A stretch of 61,387 bases of DNA from Acanthaster planci (GCF_001949145.1 NW_019091396.1:531239-592625), one strand, 5' to 3'; positions 1-11,993 are shown, counted from the stretch's first letter. Program-made: numbers and translations. Notes: generated by a model not told the origin, from the sequence alone.

Positions 1-84
1 CATCCATTTAACCCAAAAAGGGTCGAGCGACCATGCAAGGGAGGAAACGAGACAGGCCCCTAAGCCCTGGTCGCCGAGTCGACC

Positions 85-165
85 ACACGTCTCGAACCTG
101 TACTAAGGCGCTCACCTGGACTTCGCGGACAGTCCCAGCAGTAGAGCTTACCCGCTAGGCTAAGG
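85..165 (-). repeat. tRNA-like unit 1 (SINE head or tRNA relic)
   Basis: Read on the minus strand, positions 163-146 resemble an RNA polymerase III A box (core TAGCCTAGCGGG) and positions 98-89 resemble a B box (GGTTCGAGAC), about 50 bases apart as in a tRNA. I could not fold a full cloverleaf with a matched acceptor stem. A tRNA-derived SINE or a decayed tRNA is more likely than a working tRNA gene. Confidence 0.35.
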
Positions 166-242
166 TACTGTTGGTATTTGACGAGGGTGAATTAAAGTCT
201 CTTATAGCTACTTACCTGCAGAAAGTGTTGGGAAAATAAAAA

Positions 243-315
243 TACCACCACTGGGATTCGAACCCACTGTCTGACGATCACATAACCACGAGCTTAACCA
301 CTCGGCCATTACAGA
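243..315 (-). repeat. tRNA-like unit 2 (Ser/Leu-like, probably SINE or pseudo-tRNA)
   Basis: On the minus strand, 308-291 gives a strong A box (TGGCCGAGTGGTTAAGC, as in Ser and Leu tRNAs) and 265-253 a near-perfect B box and T loop (GGGTTCGAATCCC). The T stem pairs over about four bases. The ends that should form the acceptor stem do not pair, and no long variable arm is visible, so it is probably not a functional tRNA. It lies about 100 bases from unit 1 in the same orientation, which suggests a composite SINE. Confidence 0.4.
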
Positions 316-401
316 GGATTGCTTTGTCCCGTTCATATTCAGAAGATAGCAAAACCATTAGCCTTCATGCATAGGAATTTGCTGTGTAAAGACTGAGCGA
401 C

Positions 402-950
402 TAAAACGCAACAATAGTGTATCATGTAGCAAAAATGCACCTACATACGCACACAAATAATGGTCATCAACATTAAGCGTTCGTCTTCCAAACACCCTTT
501 CCTAGGTAGTTTAAATGCGTGCGCTTCAGCATGTGAAAGTAACTGGACTACCGTCACGTCTGGGCACGTCTATATGCTTGAACTCTTTCATATATACTTT
601 TGTGTTGTGAATGAAAGGCCATTTTTTTCTTTTGGGAAAGGGGGGTTCTTACAAGCATAAAATGACAGCGGAAGGTTGAATCAAGAAACCCAACGGTTCT
701 GCTAAATAACGCATTATGCTGTGTGGCAAAAATACACCTATATACACACAAATACTGGTCATCAACATCAAGTGTTCGTCTTCCTGACACCCTCTCCTAA
801 AATGCGCGCGCATCAATTTGAGAAAGTCCCTGGACTACGTCTGGGAACATTGTCTACATGACTGAACTATAGTTTGATGTTGTGAATGACAGGCCATTTT
901 GTCCTTTTTTGTGGGATGGGGGGATCTTCACTAACAAACAACACGTTATG
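402..950. repeat. Two tandem diverged copies of a ~250-300 bp unit
   Basis: Copy 1 (about 402-660) and copy 2 (about 700-950) share long stretches in the same order: a GCAAAAATRCACCT block, GGTCATCAACAT, GTTCGTCTTCC, CTGGACTAC, GTTGTGAATGA and AGGCCATTTT followed by a G-rich tract. A short piece after copy 2 (about 940-960) looks like the start of a third. No coding frame is conserved between the copies, so I read this as a non-coding duplication. Confidence 0.7.
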
Positions 951-1607
951 TCGTGTGGTGGATCTGATGGTGGTTTAAATTCAGACACGTTGCTCTGTGA
1001 AGAGAGCCTCTTCACAGAAAATTCCTTCGCTATGAAGATGTAGTTGAAAAGTGAGCAGTCTTCTTGTCGTTGTAAATTGTTGATGTGAATACATGGCAAA
1101 CACTATGCATAACCCTAATACAGGAGTACCATGTGCTCATGAATATAGGAATACTCGTTGACATAAAAACAAAAAGTTAATAAAACATCCTTTGAAAATA
1201 CTCAAACAAAAGTTGGATTATTCATCTTGATCGTAACTATACATGCGTTGGTGAGTTTGAAGAAACGTGCACTATCGGCTTCCACCTTATTTTAGTCGTT
1301 TATTTATTCTAACCTGCCTACACAAATCTCAAAGCTGAAATGCGAAACTTGGGATATCTCGGCAAACAATGGTCTCCCACTTCTCCCACGATCAAATGAG
1401 TCATATGATGCTGGGAACATTCTGAAATCTACAACCGGAGGGATGAAAGAGCCATTGTGTGATATTACCAGAAAAAGACTAATTCCAAAATAAAAAAAAG
1501 AAAACACTGCACTTAGAACATGGGAAACGACAGTTAAACGTTCAGCATTATAAGCAGAGGTTACACAGATGTAAAAATTATGTCAAATGTCATCAGAAAA
1601 GTAAAAG

Positions 1608-1880
1608 CCTAGCCATTCAAGAACGTTCTATGTTTGAATACAATATATCTTATTGGTATATCTTTCATCATGGCCACACTAATTACAGGAAACGTTTTTA
1701 CACGATTCACCAGCAACTGTTTCACGATGTACATGACAGTAAAATGTCATAAAATGGCATCACCAGTTGAAGCACTTCGCGTAGAGGGGGGAGCTATATT
1801 TCCTTTGGCCTCAGGCCTCGGGACTCAGACTCTCGTTTGGTCACTCACACTCACTCGTTGTTGCCTGCCAGTCGTTCTTA
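1608..1880. repeat. Dispersed repeat family A, copy 1
   Basis: Starts with TAGCCATTCAAGAACGTT and ends in a block with TTTCCTTTGGCC, GGGACTC and GGTCACTCACA. The same order of blocks recurs at 2821-3090. The middle differs, so the copies are old. No open frame is shared. Confidence 0.6.
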
Positions 1881-2820
1881 TGGCGTGACGGCAATGCAGA
1901 AGTAAAGGAAAAGTTCAAAACCAAAAATAAAAGAAAAATTCCTACCTATCAAAGCCCCAATCAATAGATAGCACCCCCAAATGATAGACTACTCGAAAAA
2001 ACCAAACCAAAACCAAGCCTAACCAAACCAAACCGGTACAGCAGGGACCCCAGACAAATCAGCAAATTGTGTATAACTCATCTTCTGAAATGCACACTTG
2101 ATAGCACGACTGCATGGGTCTTGAGGTTCTGCAACCCAGTACAAGTGTCGCGCAGCTCCGTGGATCTTTTTTTATCCCATTTGCCTGTACTATACTGTAA
2201 TAAGTAATAAATAGAAAAAGTTCGGTGGAAGACTTCTACTTTTTGTTTTACAGTGTGTTTCTTTTATGGATTGATAAACTTGTGCATTATTTGTGTTCCT
2301 TCTTTGAGACTGGATAAGTAATCCTCAGCTTTGAAAATGTGGATTTGATAAACTTAATGATTAAAAACGAAAAGTCCACCGGCTAAGTTTCCTTTTTTTT
2401 TCTTTTTTTTTTTGAATTTTGAACATTTAATTTTCCTAACTCTCCGTGGGGTTAGAAGTCTTAGATTTTCAAGCCATTCCCCGATACAAACAAATCCAAC
2501 CTGAAGCCTGCACCTGCCACAACGATCCTCAGGTAAGTTATAAAAAATCCTCAGGTAAATGAAGTTGGAAGAGTCTTTCAGGAAGACTCAACACGTAAAA
2601 TCAAAAGAAAAAATAACGACATTTGACCGCGCACTAACGTACCTACGATGGTCGTGTATCTTGTGCAGTGGGCGTGGTTTAAACTGAATTGGCATCACAC
2701 TTACGAACCGGATACTCCATGTACTATGTTGGACTCCGCGGGCGCGCGCGAGCAAGTTCAACACAGAGAGCCTCGGTTCTGGTGCAGATATGCGCAGACG
2801 GCGCTAATGTAAAAATCCCT

Positions 2821-3090
2821 CAATAGCCATTCAAGAACGTTTCTGTTTTTATACAAAAATACACATGTATTTTTGGTTGTTTTTAATGTCTATTAACAAA
2901 GCTACACTGATCAAAGAAAAGAAATTTTTACATAACTCGCTAACAAGTGTTCTAAGATAATACACTAATATAATGTCACAAAATGACGTCACCCGTTAGA
3001 CACACTGGCGTCGCGGGAGGATCTTATTTCCTTTGTCCTTCGGCCATGGGACTCTGACTGTTGTCTGGTCACTCACAGTCACTTGGGGAC
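2821..3090. repeat. Dispersed repeat family A, copy 2
   Basis: Partner of 1608-1880, in the same orientation, with shared blocks TAGCCATTCAAGAACGTT, AATGTCA.AAAATG, TTTCCTTTG.CC and GGTCACTCACA. It also carries a TGACGTCA-type word near 2983. Confidence 0.6.
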
Positions 3091-5366
3091 TATAGACGTG
3101 CAAGAGTGACCTCATTGAATAATCCGAAATATGAATCGAAATAATGTAGTCGTACTCCTTTTATCTATAGGGGGCACAAACGCTATGACATCCCTCTGCA
3201 GTACAATTCCCCTTCCCCCATCAACTGACGCCTGTGACTGAGTGGAGCAGAACATGATGAGCCAATGTTAAAAGTGTGAAGTTGGAGCTCTCAAACGTTC
3301 GACTCGTAACGGGCTCTCGATGATCAGCAGGAATTGCCAGGCCGTTTTAGATATTTATGAATTACTAAGCGATGAATAACAAGTTAAGAAAAAGGCGAAT
3401 TTTGCTACTGAGTCGGGCGTAAAACAGAGATTTTCTCCTGAAAATTGTATTCACCCATATTGAACCCATTACCTCCAAATGAAGGCGCTGGTGCCGTTTC
3501 TGAAGCATTGGGCCCGTTTATTCCTAATAAAATACATACCCCAAAACGGAACATCGCGACTTTGTAGGTTACTTAATTGAAACCTTTGTTTGCTACGTTT
3601 TTTGTACACCAGAACAAAAAAATACGACTGAATGAACGAAGTCCGTAAACAAACACCAATTTTATTCACTCTTTTAGGCCTAATGGGTTACACTTTGGCT
3701 TCGTAAGTTGCACGTAGAATTTCTAATCTCTAGAAGCCCGTTTGTGTGCCTCGCCTCAGCAATTATCCCAATACCGGCTTAGTCAGAGGCTAGGCCAAAT
3801 CTCTATCAAGGACTCCCAAACATTCTCCAAACTTTCAAACAATTGAGATACGCATGTTGCAACGCAACTCTCTCTGTAATCATAAACGGCTCTCCAACGA
3901 CACAGCAACAGCGCCCTCGGGCGTCGGAAGAAAGGGAGGGGCATATACTCGCCACCCAAAACGGACGGAAAATCCTCTTCTATCATGTCTATGTATGTGT
4001 GTAATTTCAATTTGACTCAACGATGAACACAAAAACATGAACTGTATACCATGTGTATATAAAGCAGGATTTTATACATAATTTTATTATCATAGATTGA
4101 TTATTGGAACATTATACAAGTACATTTGAAACACAACAATATTTGAGATGCATGGCAAGCGGCATAGGTTAACCCTCCATCAGAAATATTCAATTATTTC
4201 CCAGAGTCATTGCCACACTCTCTGAAGCCCTGCAATAGACGGAACTTAAAGTTTGTGCAATAACATCTTTTATTGTAAATGTCACTACACCGTGTGGCTA
4301 CTGGTCTTAACTATGAAACACTAGGAACGGCTGTAAATACTGCCTTCATTAAAATAGTTCATTACAAAATTTAACCCGAACATCAAAAACTATGATTTTA
4401 CAGGAACAAATACATGTGTCAAATTTAAACAAGTCATTCACTTGTTCAGAGGAATGGTGATTTTTATATAATTCTAGCTAAATAAAAGTCATAGCTTCTT
4501 GTCTGGTAAAACTTAGGAAACTGAAGAAGGATAAGCGCTGTTGAATGTGCTACAATGTACATGTACATGTAAGACAAAATCAGACCGATGGAAAAAGCCA
4601 CAAGCGAAAACAGGGCCAGGCTTAGCAGAATTTTACACTATAAACAAGGAAACGATAAAATATCTATACAAAATAATTTTGGTTGCAAAATGTTTGCGTG
4701 GTCATTCGGCGGAAAAAAATAATTAAATAGTGCAATCTTTTGGTCTTTCTTGTTCTCATTGAAATGCCATAAAACAAAACAGAAAGCGAAGGACAAGAAA
4801 CAGCTCCTTGAAGGACATCCATTTGACTGCAATAATGAAAGGCTACGTAGCAAGGTTGGAAAGAAAGGAAGTAATGCTACATGTACACATGTGAACAGTA
4901 ATTTTACACCTAACACATATGTACATGTATTGTAGATTTCTTTCCATTCAATTCAATCCTGGTTTGACGTGCATTAATTTTACAACCATCAGTGACAATC
5001 ATCAGTGTGGTACCTGCACTCTTGCCTGGGAATATTCAATTCATTGTTTAATACTAAGACTTTGGGGTCCACCATGAGGTTTATTTTTATACAACACCTG
5101 AACAAATCTCCCCTCATCTGATTGGTGGGTCATCAATCAAGTGTGATTGTCTAATTGTATACTGAACGGTGTTACTGTTAAGTATGTCCCATAAACGTGA
5201 CAACATATATCATAGAACTGCATGTTTAGTAAGCACAGTAGCAGCACTTTACACACACAGACAAAATTTCAGTCTTGCCTCAGATGGAGTAAACTTTGTG
5301 TCACACTTTTATGCTCAGCTGAGAAAGTAAAAATTGCTGGCTTCTACACAAGCATGACAAGGGACA
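3091..5366. other. Intergenic, no gene seen
   Basis: Only short open frames without recognisable domains, some ACATGTAC words (for example near 4555 and 4880) and low-complexity tracts. The 3' UTR of ATP6V1F may extend leftward into its right edge. Confidence 0.5.
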
Positions 5367-5372
5367 TTTATT
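5367..5372 (-). terminator. Candidate poly(A) signal for ATP6V1F
   Basis: TTTATT on the plus strand reads AATAAA on the minus strand, about 310 bases after the ATP6V1F stop. The word is common in AT-rich DNA and other copies occur nearby, so this is only a candidate. Confidence 0.3.
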
Positions 5373-5678
5373 CAGGTACTGCATGAAACAGATACATATA
5401 CAAGAAATGAGAGTTGCACCTTTATGCGAGGGAAAGAAAAATTTCATTCAGCAACACATTCAATAAATTACTCTTACCATTCATATTTTTTCTACCTACC
5501 TGAGATAGAAATGGGCTTGTGAGGTGTTATAATGATAAATACCAACATGTACATGTACATACAGTGTACATGTACATCTATATCTCATTGCTTCGTGAAG
5601 TGGATGCATTGCACTGTTGTGAAAGTCCATGCCCGTGTTCAAAATAATTCAGGAGTAGAAGTCCATTTTTCTGGAATT

Positions 5679-5708
5679 TCAGCGGAAATCTTCAGCAGTG
5701 AACATGCC
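5679..5708 (-). CDS. ATP6V1F: ATP6V1F coding exon 4 (microexon with stop)
   Basis: 30 bases after acceptor CAAACGTAG: nine codons GMFTAEDFR and TGA. This is the conserved C-terminal tail of subunit F and joins exon 3 in phase 0. Confidence 0.93.
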   Translation of the reverse strand, partial: GMFTAEDFR

Positions 5709-8700
5709 CTACGTTTGCAGAGGGAAAAAAGAAAGAAAACATTAAGAACTGCAAAGAAACGGCATCTGGAAACATGGTAGGTACATGTAAGTACATAAAT
5801 AGGCATGAGGAATTTTTCGAAGTTTTCCACATTCCTTTTAATACTGACCCATTGTGCAGGTAAGTGTTAAGTGTTTAAAAATAAAAGCAGCAAGGGAGGT
5901 CTATGGCATTTATTTAAAATGAAATGATGGACCAACTCTTAAAAGGTTAACTTGTACAGCAGTTGCCCGTATAAAGTGGGCTGTTGAGACTTTTTGCTCT
6001 ACATTCAAACTACAACAGACAATTGATATGCATCTTCATTTCCAATGTCGCATTTTCTCCAAACTGCTGCTGCCTGGGTTTGATTCCTGGCCCAATCCAC
6101 ATCAGGATTGGATTCTCAGAGCCTATTAGATTTTGTGGGTTCACCCAGAATATTCTTGTGGGATTTTCCTCCGCGCCTCTAAAACTCATTGTCTCTTCTC
6201 TGCAGGTTCTTTTGGGCATACAAGCTACAGTTCCAAGGATGCTTTAGAGGAATCCTTGGTTTTGATACCAGCAGTGTTTTTAGCTAGCGAGTCATGCAGC
6301 CGTGTTTTCCACGGCCAGTTTTGTGAAATGACGGCCCATTTTTTCAAGCACGGCCTGGCGTGCAAATCAAGCCATGCACTACTTAATTCGAGGCTTGTGT
6401 AATCTAGATGCCAAAAATGTGAAAATAAAATCTGAGCTAAAAGTCAGTCTTTTCCCATGCTTTTTCCCCCGTCAACCAAGTCCACAGTAGAAAATACGCT
6501 GCAGTAAAGTACATGATTGTACGCTGGGACTATAGTTCGGACGTTTGGTTCAAACATACAGTATCAACACCGGCAGGCGAGTTCCGTTACTTACGAATGA
6601 TGAAGTACAGCACCATCTCTATCAACTTGTAACAAAATGAATACATGGAGCCATACTTGTTCACCAGCGATCGATCATACATGTAATCAACCTCATTTCC
6701 ATGATGATTGTTAGTCGCCATATTGCGCCAAGTCTCGCTAGCGCTTGAGGTAATCTGTGGGGACGAGGTCGACATATAATCGTTTCGGGGCTTGCGCTGC
6801 GTGCTCACTATATCATCCAGAATGAAATGAAAAATAACAGATTTCTTCTCGAAGGCAAGGGCTGACCTTCATGTAATCTTTGTTATTGTCAATAATCAGC
6901 ATAAAGCTTGTTTAGGTTCTTCTACCATAACAACGGAAAAATTGACGAACTCTTCCAATGCCATATCCAGAGTCATGCACAAGCGCGAGCACTTGGCCTG
7001 CCTGTGGTGTACGTGGGTGCGTGTACAATGTGCATGTACATGCACTATGCATGTACGACATGTTTTTCATCCACACTGAAGTCGAATCTTGTACTAAATT
7101 TGCTCGTTCTTAGCCAAGCTGCCGAAGAAAATATGCATGTAGGAATATTGGGATTCATTTTATATCATTATTTATTTTTCTTTGCTTATCACATAATAAT
7201 CTGAATGTACTGTGTTGCAAACAAAAAGGTACAAAAACATGCGGTGTCAAGTACTGACCTGCATTACCTAGTACCTGTATACCATTTTTTAAAACAAAAT
7301 ACATGTAAAGTGGTTATGAGAAATTTGTTCAATGGTGCTTCTCATTGTTCGCTTCATTGTAGCAGGGCTGATTAATCCAATTTTAAAACAACACTTGCAC
7401 ACAATTTTACAATTTAATTTTTTTTTAAAAACTGGGGTTTTTTGGGTTCGAAAAGACAAAACTCTCATGAAAAAATGTCCAAAATTCATCAGAGACCACC
7501 ACAGAGCATCTAAAATAGGCAGACCTTCCAGGGCCCTTACGCAGGCCCTGGATCCTGGCCGTAGGGGACTTCGCGCTACACGGTCATGTTACGTGCTTCA
7601 AGTTTGCACACAAATTTTGGACTCTAACAAGATTGCACTCCCTGTTTTTCATTTTGAACTCCGACTTTTCAAATCCTAGCTGAAACACTGATTACCAGAA
7701 ATGTTAAATCATAGTAATAATAATAAAATTCTACGTGTTAAGCAAAGAAATCCTACCTTCGCCCTGCGCAGGATGGAGTCCTTGTTTGGGTCATAGGGGC
7801 TGTCCTTGGAGGGAATCTCTAAGACGGCAGGTATGGGGTCTGTGTGGTTGTCCAGCAGGTGCCTAATCAACTCGGCATAGTTCTGATTGATGAGGATGAT
7901 GGCGATGTCTGACCGCGTCACGAAGCTCTTGAAACTCTCCTCAATTTCATGGACGCTTGTATCTATACAGAAAGATAACTTTTCCCTGTTTATTGAGACA
8001 GCTTTTCAGCATACATGTATCGCACATTGACTTCCCCAACATGTCCTTCCATTACTCCCACACATCAATCTCGCCCCCCTCCTCTTACCTCTTCATTACT
8101 CCATTGCCCCTCTTACAACTGCCCTTGATCATTAACAATACCCTTCCTTTGACTACCAATCCACTTTGTTGGACCCTTTTCCTCACTTCTACCCACCCCA
8201 AGCCATTTTGCAGTTCCTAAAAGTCTCTCAAATTTTCCAAGCTCCCCATAGTGCTCATTTACAAGAGCTTCCTTCTATCAACTACAGGTACCCCTCTTCT
8301 CAAATTACAATGTACCTCTCCAACCCCCCAAACCTCATCCTGCATCTCAACTGCTTCATTTTAACTGCCCCTTCCAACTAACCAGACTCTGGTCAAATAG
8401 ACTTCCCAGAGTGGTGAACAAGGTTGCATAGGGCAAGCAACAGCTGAGAAAATGGGAGCCACTGTACACGTACATGTTTATTTATGCAGGGGTACAAGTA
8501 ATCCCATGGAAAAATGCAACTGTGGAATCCCATGGTGGCTGGCAACGGAAACAGGGCTTCAATTGAACAGGGTTATGATCGTGGGCATCGTCTTGATTTT
8601 TTTCTAGGAGGGGAAGTACTCATCAGCAGCAAAATGAAAACCATTAATGGTCAGAGGGTGTCAATTTCAAAGTGATTTCAAACAAATTGCCGATTCGTGA

Positions 8701-10598
8701 TTTTCATCCCATTTGATCCCTTCGTTCATTTGTCTCAACGCCTCCCTCCTGCCGCCCCACCCACGGTTAGGGTTATGCCACCCCTCAATCAGCGATCCCT
8801 TCTTCAAAAGCTCTCCTCTTTATACTGAACAACCAAGGTACCGGTACCCCCCCTCCCTACTTCCTCATTTAATAACAATCACCCACAAAATGGATCTGTT
8901 TACCTTTTTCAATAACTACAAAGTTGGGATGCCTCTTGTTATTCAACTCGCCAATGCCTCCAAGGAGAAATCCTGTGCAGGTATCCTGCAAAAATGAAAA
9001 GTGTTTTCATCCTTAACTCCAAGGCTAAAGCATTTTCTGCTAGAGCTCCATGACTAGACTGAGGGTTGAGGGTTACCCTGGTCACTGTGAGGGTTACCCT
9101 GATCAATGTTAGGGTTACCTTGATCAGTGTTAGGGTTACCCTGGGCGTTGTGAGGGTTACCCTGATCTCTGTGAGGATTACCCCAGTTAGTGTGATGCGA
9201 GGGCAACCCTGGTCAATGTGAGGGCTACCCTGATCACTGTGAAGGTTACCCCAGGGGGATTTGCGGGATCGGGCAGGTCATGTCATAAATTTGCTTGCTC
9301 GAATTGGATCAACAATTGCCAAAGATTTCTCAGAATCCACGATTACTGTTATTTAATTACATGTGTCTAAGGCCTACTGCATACATGCAGTCTTTTATTA
9401 GGCCAAAAAAATACTTGATGTAGTTGTGATGTGCATTTTTTTTTTAGGGTAATTTTGTGCTGATTGAATGGCATCATTGTGGGCAACAGCCTCCAAAATG
9501 CATGTATCTCAAAAAGAGATGAACACCTGTCTTAATCTATGTAAAAATTTCTACATACGGCAATTCACAAGAAAATTATGATCAATTCACACAATCACGA
9601 CGGCAATCACGATGACAAACTGGCCAACATGTCCATATACCCCGCGGTAAGCGTGCATTATGCATCTAGACCAGCAGCGCTAAACCTTGTGCCATGAGCA
9701 GAACAACTTCAAATTACACTCATGAACACGGAAAATACATACATACATGTAAATAAGAGACCAAGTTCCGTGAATTAACTTGCAGAAAACCTCTTGCAGC
9801 ATAACATTGGTGTCTTTCCGGCCTGCAGCCTTTTGCATTCACGACGTGTACGGCCAATGAAGAGTGTTTATGTACAGTACATTCAGTACATGTACAGTAC
9901 AGACTGGTACTGGTTGCTGCATTTTCACCATGCATTCTTTTGCGTGGGTGCGGTGCGGCGGGAACCAGAGCAGCTTCATTTAATGCATAGAGTTTTACGC
10001 ACAGGTTTTCACCACTGTGACAGCGCAAAGTATTATGGGATGATTTCATGTCTGTGCAAGTAAATGACAAGGGCCGGTAATTGATCAGCCCTGATGAATA
10101 CCTTGGGTATAATTAACATAATTTTAACACAAAACTGACACCATAATCCCATATATTGTGTTAATATTTTAAAAGCTGAGTGTTATTCATATGTTGGTCA
10201 GACAATTTGTCCGAGCATCTTTGATTTTGTTCGAACAAACCATGGAGGTACAATAGGTGCTCGGAAAATGTCCGACCCTGGTGAGGGCTACCCTCTGTGA
10301 GATTTAGTTCAGTCCCTTGTATTGGCATTAATTGTTATCTTTATTGACATGGGAATCAATTACATGGTAAATTTCCACAAAACAAACAGCCCCAAACTAG
10401 GAAAAGTCCACCGTTCGTTGATATCCCCCATATGGGCCTTGCGTTACGTTAGTGCTCATTTTTGCATAAGGTTAAAAATATATTTGTGGGGTTAGGCATA
10501 TCATTCCACATTCATAAATACAATAACAGTGTCACTGATAACTGGCCTACCTCGTCACCAATCACGGCGATAAGTTTTCCTTTTCCTGCGTGTGCCAT
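5679..10598 (-). CDS. ATP6V1F: V-type proton ATPase subunit F, four coding exons
   Basis: The gene encodes the small central-stalk subunit F (Vma7) of the V1 sector, which helps couple ATP hydrolysis to rotation in the vacuolar/endosomal proton pump. Coding exons on the minus strand: 10598-10551, 8985-8904, 7962-7757, 5708-5679. All borders are GT-AG and the phases join to one 121-residue frame (human protein 119). The start is [16 protein letters not shown]. Exon 2 gives the [12 protein letters not shown] motif, exon 3 the IILINQ and [10 protein letters not shown] motifs and DSILRRAK, and exon 4 the family's conserved C-terminus GMFTAEDFR. Family identity is very clear. The last exon is only 30 bases and easily missed. 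Intron 3 holds an unexplained 222-base open frame (6587-6808). The gene is divergent from TMUB, with 2.5 kb between the starts. Confidence 0.96.
6030..6250. repeat. Repeat-like segment in ATP6V1F intron 3
   Basis: Begins with a B-box-like GGGTTTGATTCCTGGCCC (about 6076) and continues with unusually ordered, non-AT-rich sequence open on both strands. It looks like a tRNA-derived interspersed repeat rather than a gene. No partner copy was found within this window. Confidence 0.3.
6587..6808 (-). other. Unexplained open frame with donor site inside ATP6V1F intron 3
   Basis: A 73-codon frame with balanced composition, containing [18 protein letters not shown] and then [11 protein letters not shown]. 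It runs into a consensus donor (C|GTAAGT, near 6598) and stops two codons later. It could be a first coding exon of a gene nested on the same strand or an alternative exon. I found no downstream exon that continues it, and I do not recognise the protein. Confidence 0.2.
7757..7962 (-). CDS. ATP6V1F: ATP6V1F coding exon 3
   Basis: 206 bases, acceptor TTCTGTATAG, donor GTAGGA, ends in phase 0. Encodes the bulk of the protein, including [33 protein letters not shown] and SILRRAK. Confidence 0.97.
8904..8985 (-). CDS. ATP6V1F: ATP6V1F coding exon 2
   Basis: 82 bases, acceptor TTTTTGCAG, donor GTAAAC, ends in phase 1. Encodes [19 protein letters not shown] and the following NFVVIEK, the nucleotide-fold-like core of subunit F. 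Confidence 0.95.
9068..9254. repeat. 21-bp minisatellite, about nine units
   Basis: Unit consensus GAGGGTTACCCTGATCACTGT, repeated about nine times with one to four changes per unit and one five-base insertion (near 9195). It lies in ATP6V1F intron 1. A stray unit-like GAGGGCTACCCTCTGTGAG sits near 10284. The period is a multiple of three, so one frame stays open across several units, but there is no sign that it is translated. Confidence 0.85.
10551..10598 (-). CDS. ATP6V1F: ATP6V1F coding exon 1
   Basis: 48 bases, 16 codons from ATG (10598-10596) to GAC GAG, then donor GTAGGC. Phase 0. The residues [10 protein letters not shown] match the start of the family. Confidence 0.93.
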
Positions 10599-11668
10599 TC
10601 TGTAACTTCAAGTGGAAGAAACTCATCTAATTCCTTAGGTTCCTTGCAGGTGTACTGACGGTATACACGTACAGTATATGTACTGTACATGTACATGTAG
10701 GCTACATACAGTAAACAGTGCAACGTCATGTGACTTCATGGCACGTTTAATACTGAATACACCATTAATGGTAAGGGTGAGGGATTATTCTTTCAAATTT
10801 TAAGTTGAGAAACAAATGCCAATTTCCGTTATCTTATAGATCAAAAAAATATTTCAAGATAATAGAAAAAATAATTTATTAATTAAAACCTTTGTTACAA
10901 AACTCGAAGAATGTAAATTTCATGGAGAATGTTTCCCTTCCCCCTCCAAGAAATGAAATGGTCATTTTTATATCTGAAAACCTTCTTAAAACCGCAAATT
11001 GATATAGTGATGTCGGCAGAGAACCAGACTAAATAGAAACCGGCTAAAAGATGAAAAAGATGTAGAGTGCTAGTGTGATGTGTGAAGAAGCGAACCTATT
11101 GTACATGTACATGAAACACAGGGAGAATTACACACGTACATGTACGTAACTTGCCATGACTAGGCCTATATATGTAATTTTTTAGGTCATTTTTATAATC
11201 CAGTTTGGGCTTTTGTTGAAAAGCTGTTTGCTCGTACTAAGCATGTTTTGTATTTTGACTCATTGGACAAGATAGTACTAGTACAAGGCTGGTACAACCG
11301 CACCGAGGCTAGTCGTTTATCTGGCCATCATGTTTCAGACATATGTCTGCTTAGTCATGTTAGTATCGCGCTCATGTGTCTTATGCCCCAACTATTTAGT
11401 ATACTTGGGATAGTCCCAACTAGGCCGATATAGTTCTGCAGTTGGGCTGGCCCAACTTTGGTTGCCAATCTCTGTAGAACATTTCTCAACCTTCTCCAAA
11501 TTTATGCAGCTCACTCCTGACATGTATGGCACTTAATGTAGATTATATTAAAAAAACTTATAAAAAGCCTATAAAAAGGCTTTTCTAAAAGCACAAGCCA
11601 TGCAAGCTGATGATGTAAACATAATGGCCTTGGTGTGGCATATGCAAACACAGTCTGAACTTCAGTTG

Positions 11669-11775
11669 TAAGCCTTATCGCAAATACTGCATGGGTGATT
11701 TTACTCTATGGTAGAAGCCATTGTGGGAAGGAAAAAGAAGCAAAATCACCCATTCAGTATTTGCGATGAGGCTTA
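11669..11775. repeat. Foldback/MITE-like element with 34-bp inverted arms
   Basis: Arms 11669-11702 and 11742-11775 are inverted copies differing at two of 34 positions, separated by 39 bases. The ends read TA.AGCC and GGCT.TA. It would form a strong hairpin if transcribed. No clear target-site duplication beyond TA. Confidence 0.8.
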
Positions 11776-11827
11776 TTCTGTACTATACATGTAGTTGGGT
11801 TAGTGCTAGTGGCTGTTAGTCTGAGTT

Positions 11828-11936
11828 ACATTGTACCCCTCTTGTCACAACTGTCATGACTGTAGGGTCCAACTCCAACATCCACCCCGCATGGGAGTGG
11901 GCGGATGTCAGACTCCACAGTTCTAGGGGTACATGT
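11828..11936. repeat. Nested inverted repeat
   Basis: Outer arms 11828-11840 and 11925-11936 (ACATTGTACCCCT against AGGGGTACATGT, one-base bulge) and inner arms 11878-11887 and 11899-11908 (ACATCCACCC against GGGCGGATGT, one mismatch). It lies 50 bases from the preceding foldback. Confidence 0.6.
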
Positions 11937-11993
11937 AAGTTGCAGTCGCAGACTCCTCACTATGATGTCTAATACCCGCGGTGTGTCCACCTG

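Noticed and set aside
6010-6219. 69-codon minus-strand frame
   Set aside because: Coincides with a repeat-like segment open on both strands, with no domain.
7519-7550. Short palindrome CCAGGGCC...GGCCCTGG
   Set aside because: Only 8-bp arms; expected by chance in a window this long.
9068-9254. Regular direct repeats resembling a CRISPR array
   Set aside because: The units are contiguous 21-mers with no spacers, and the window is a eukaryotic intron.
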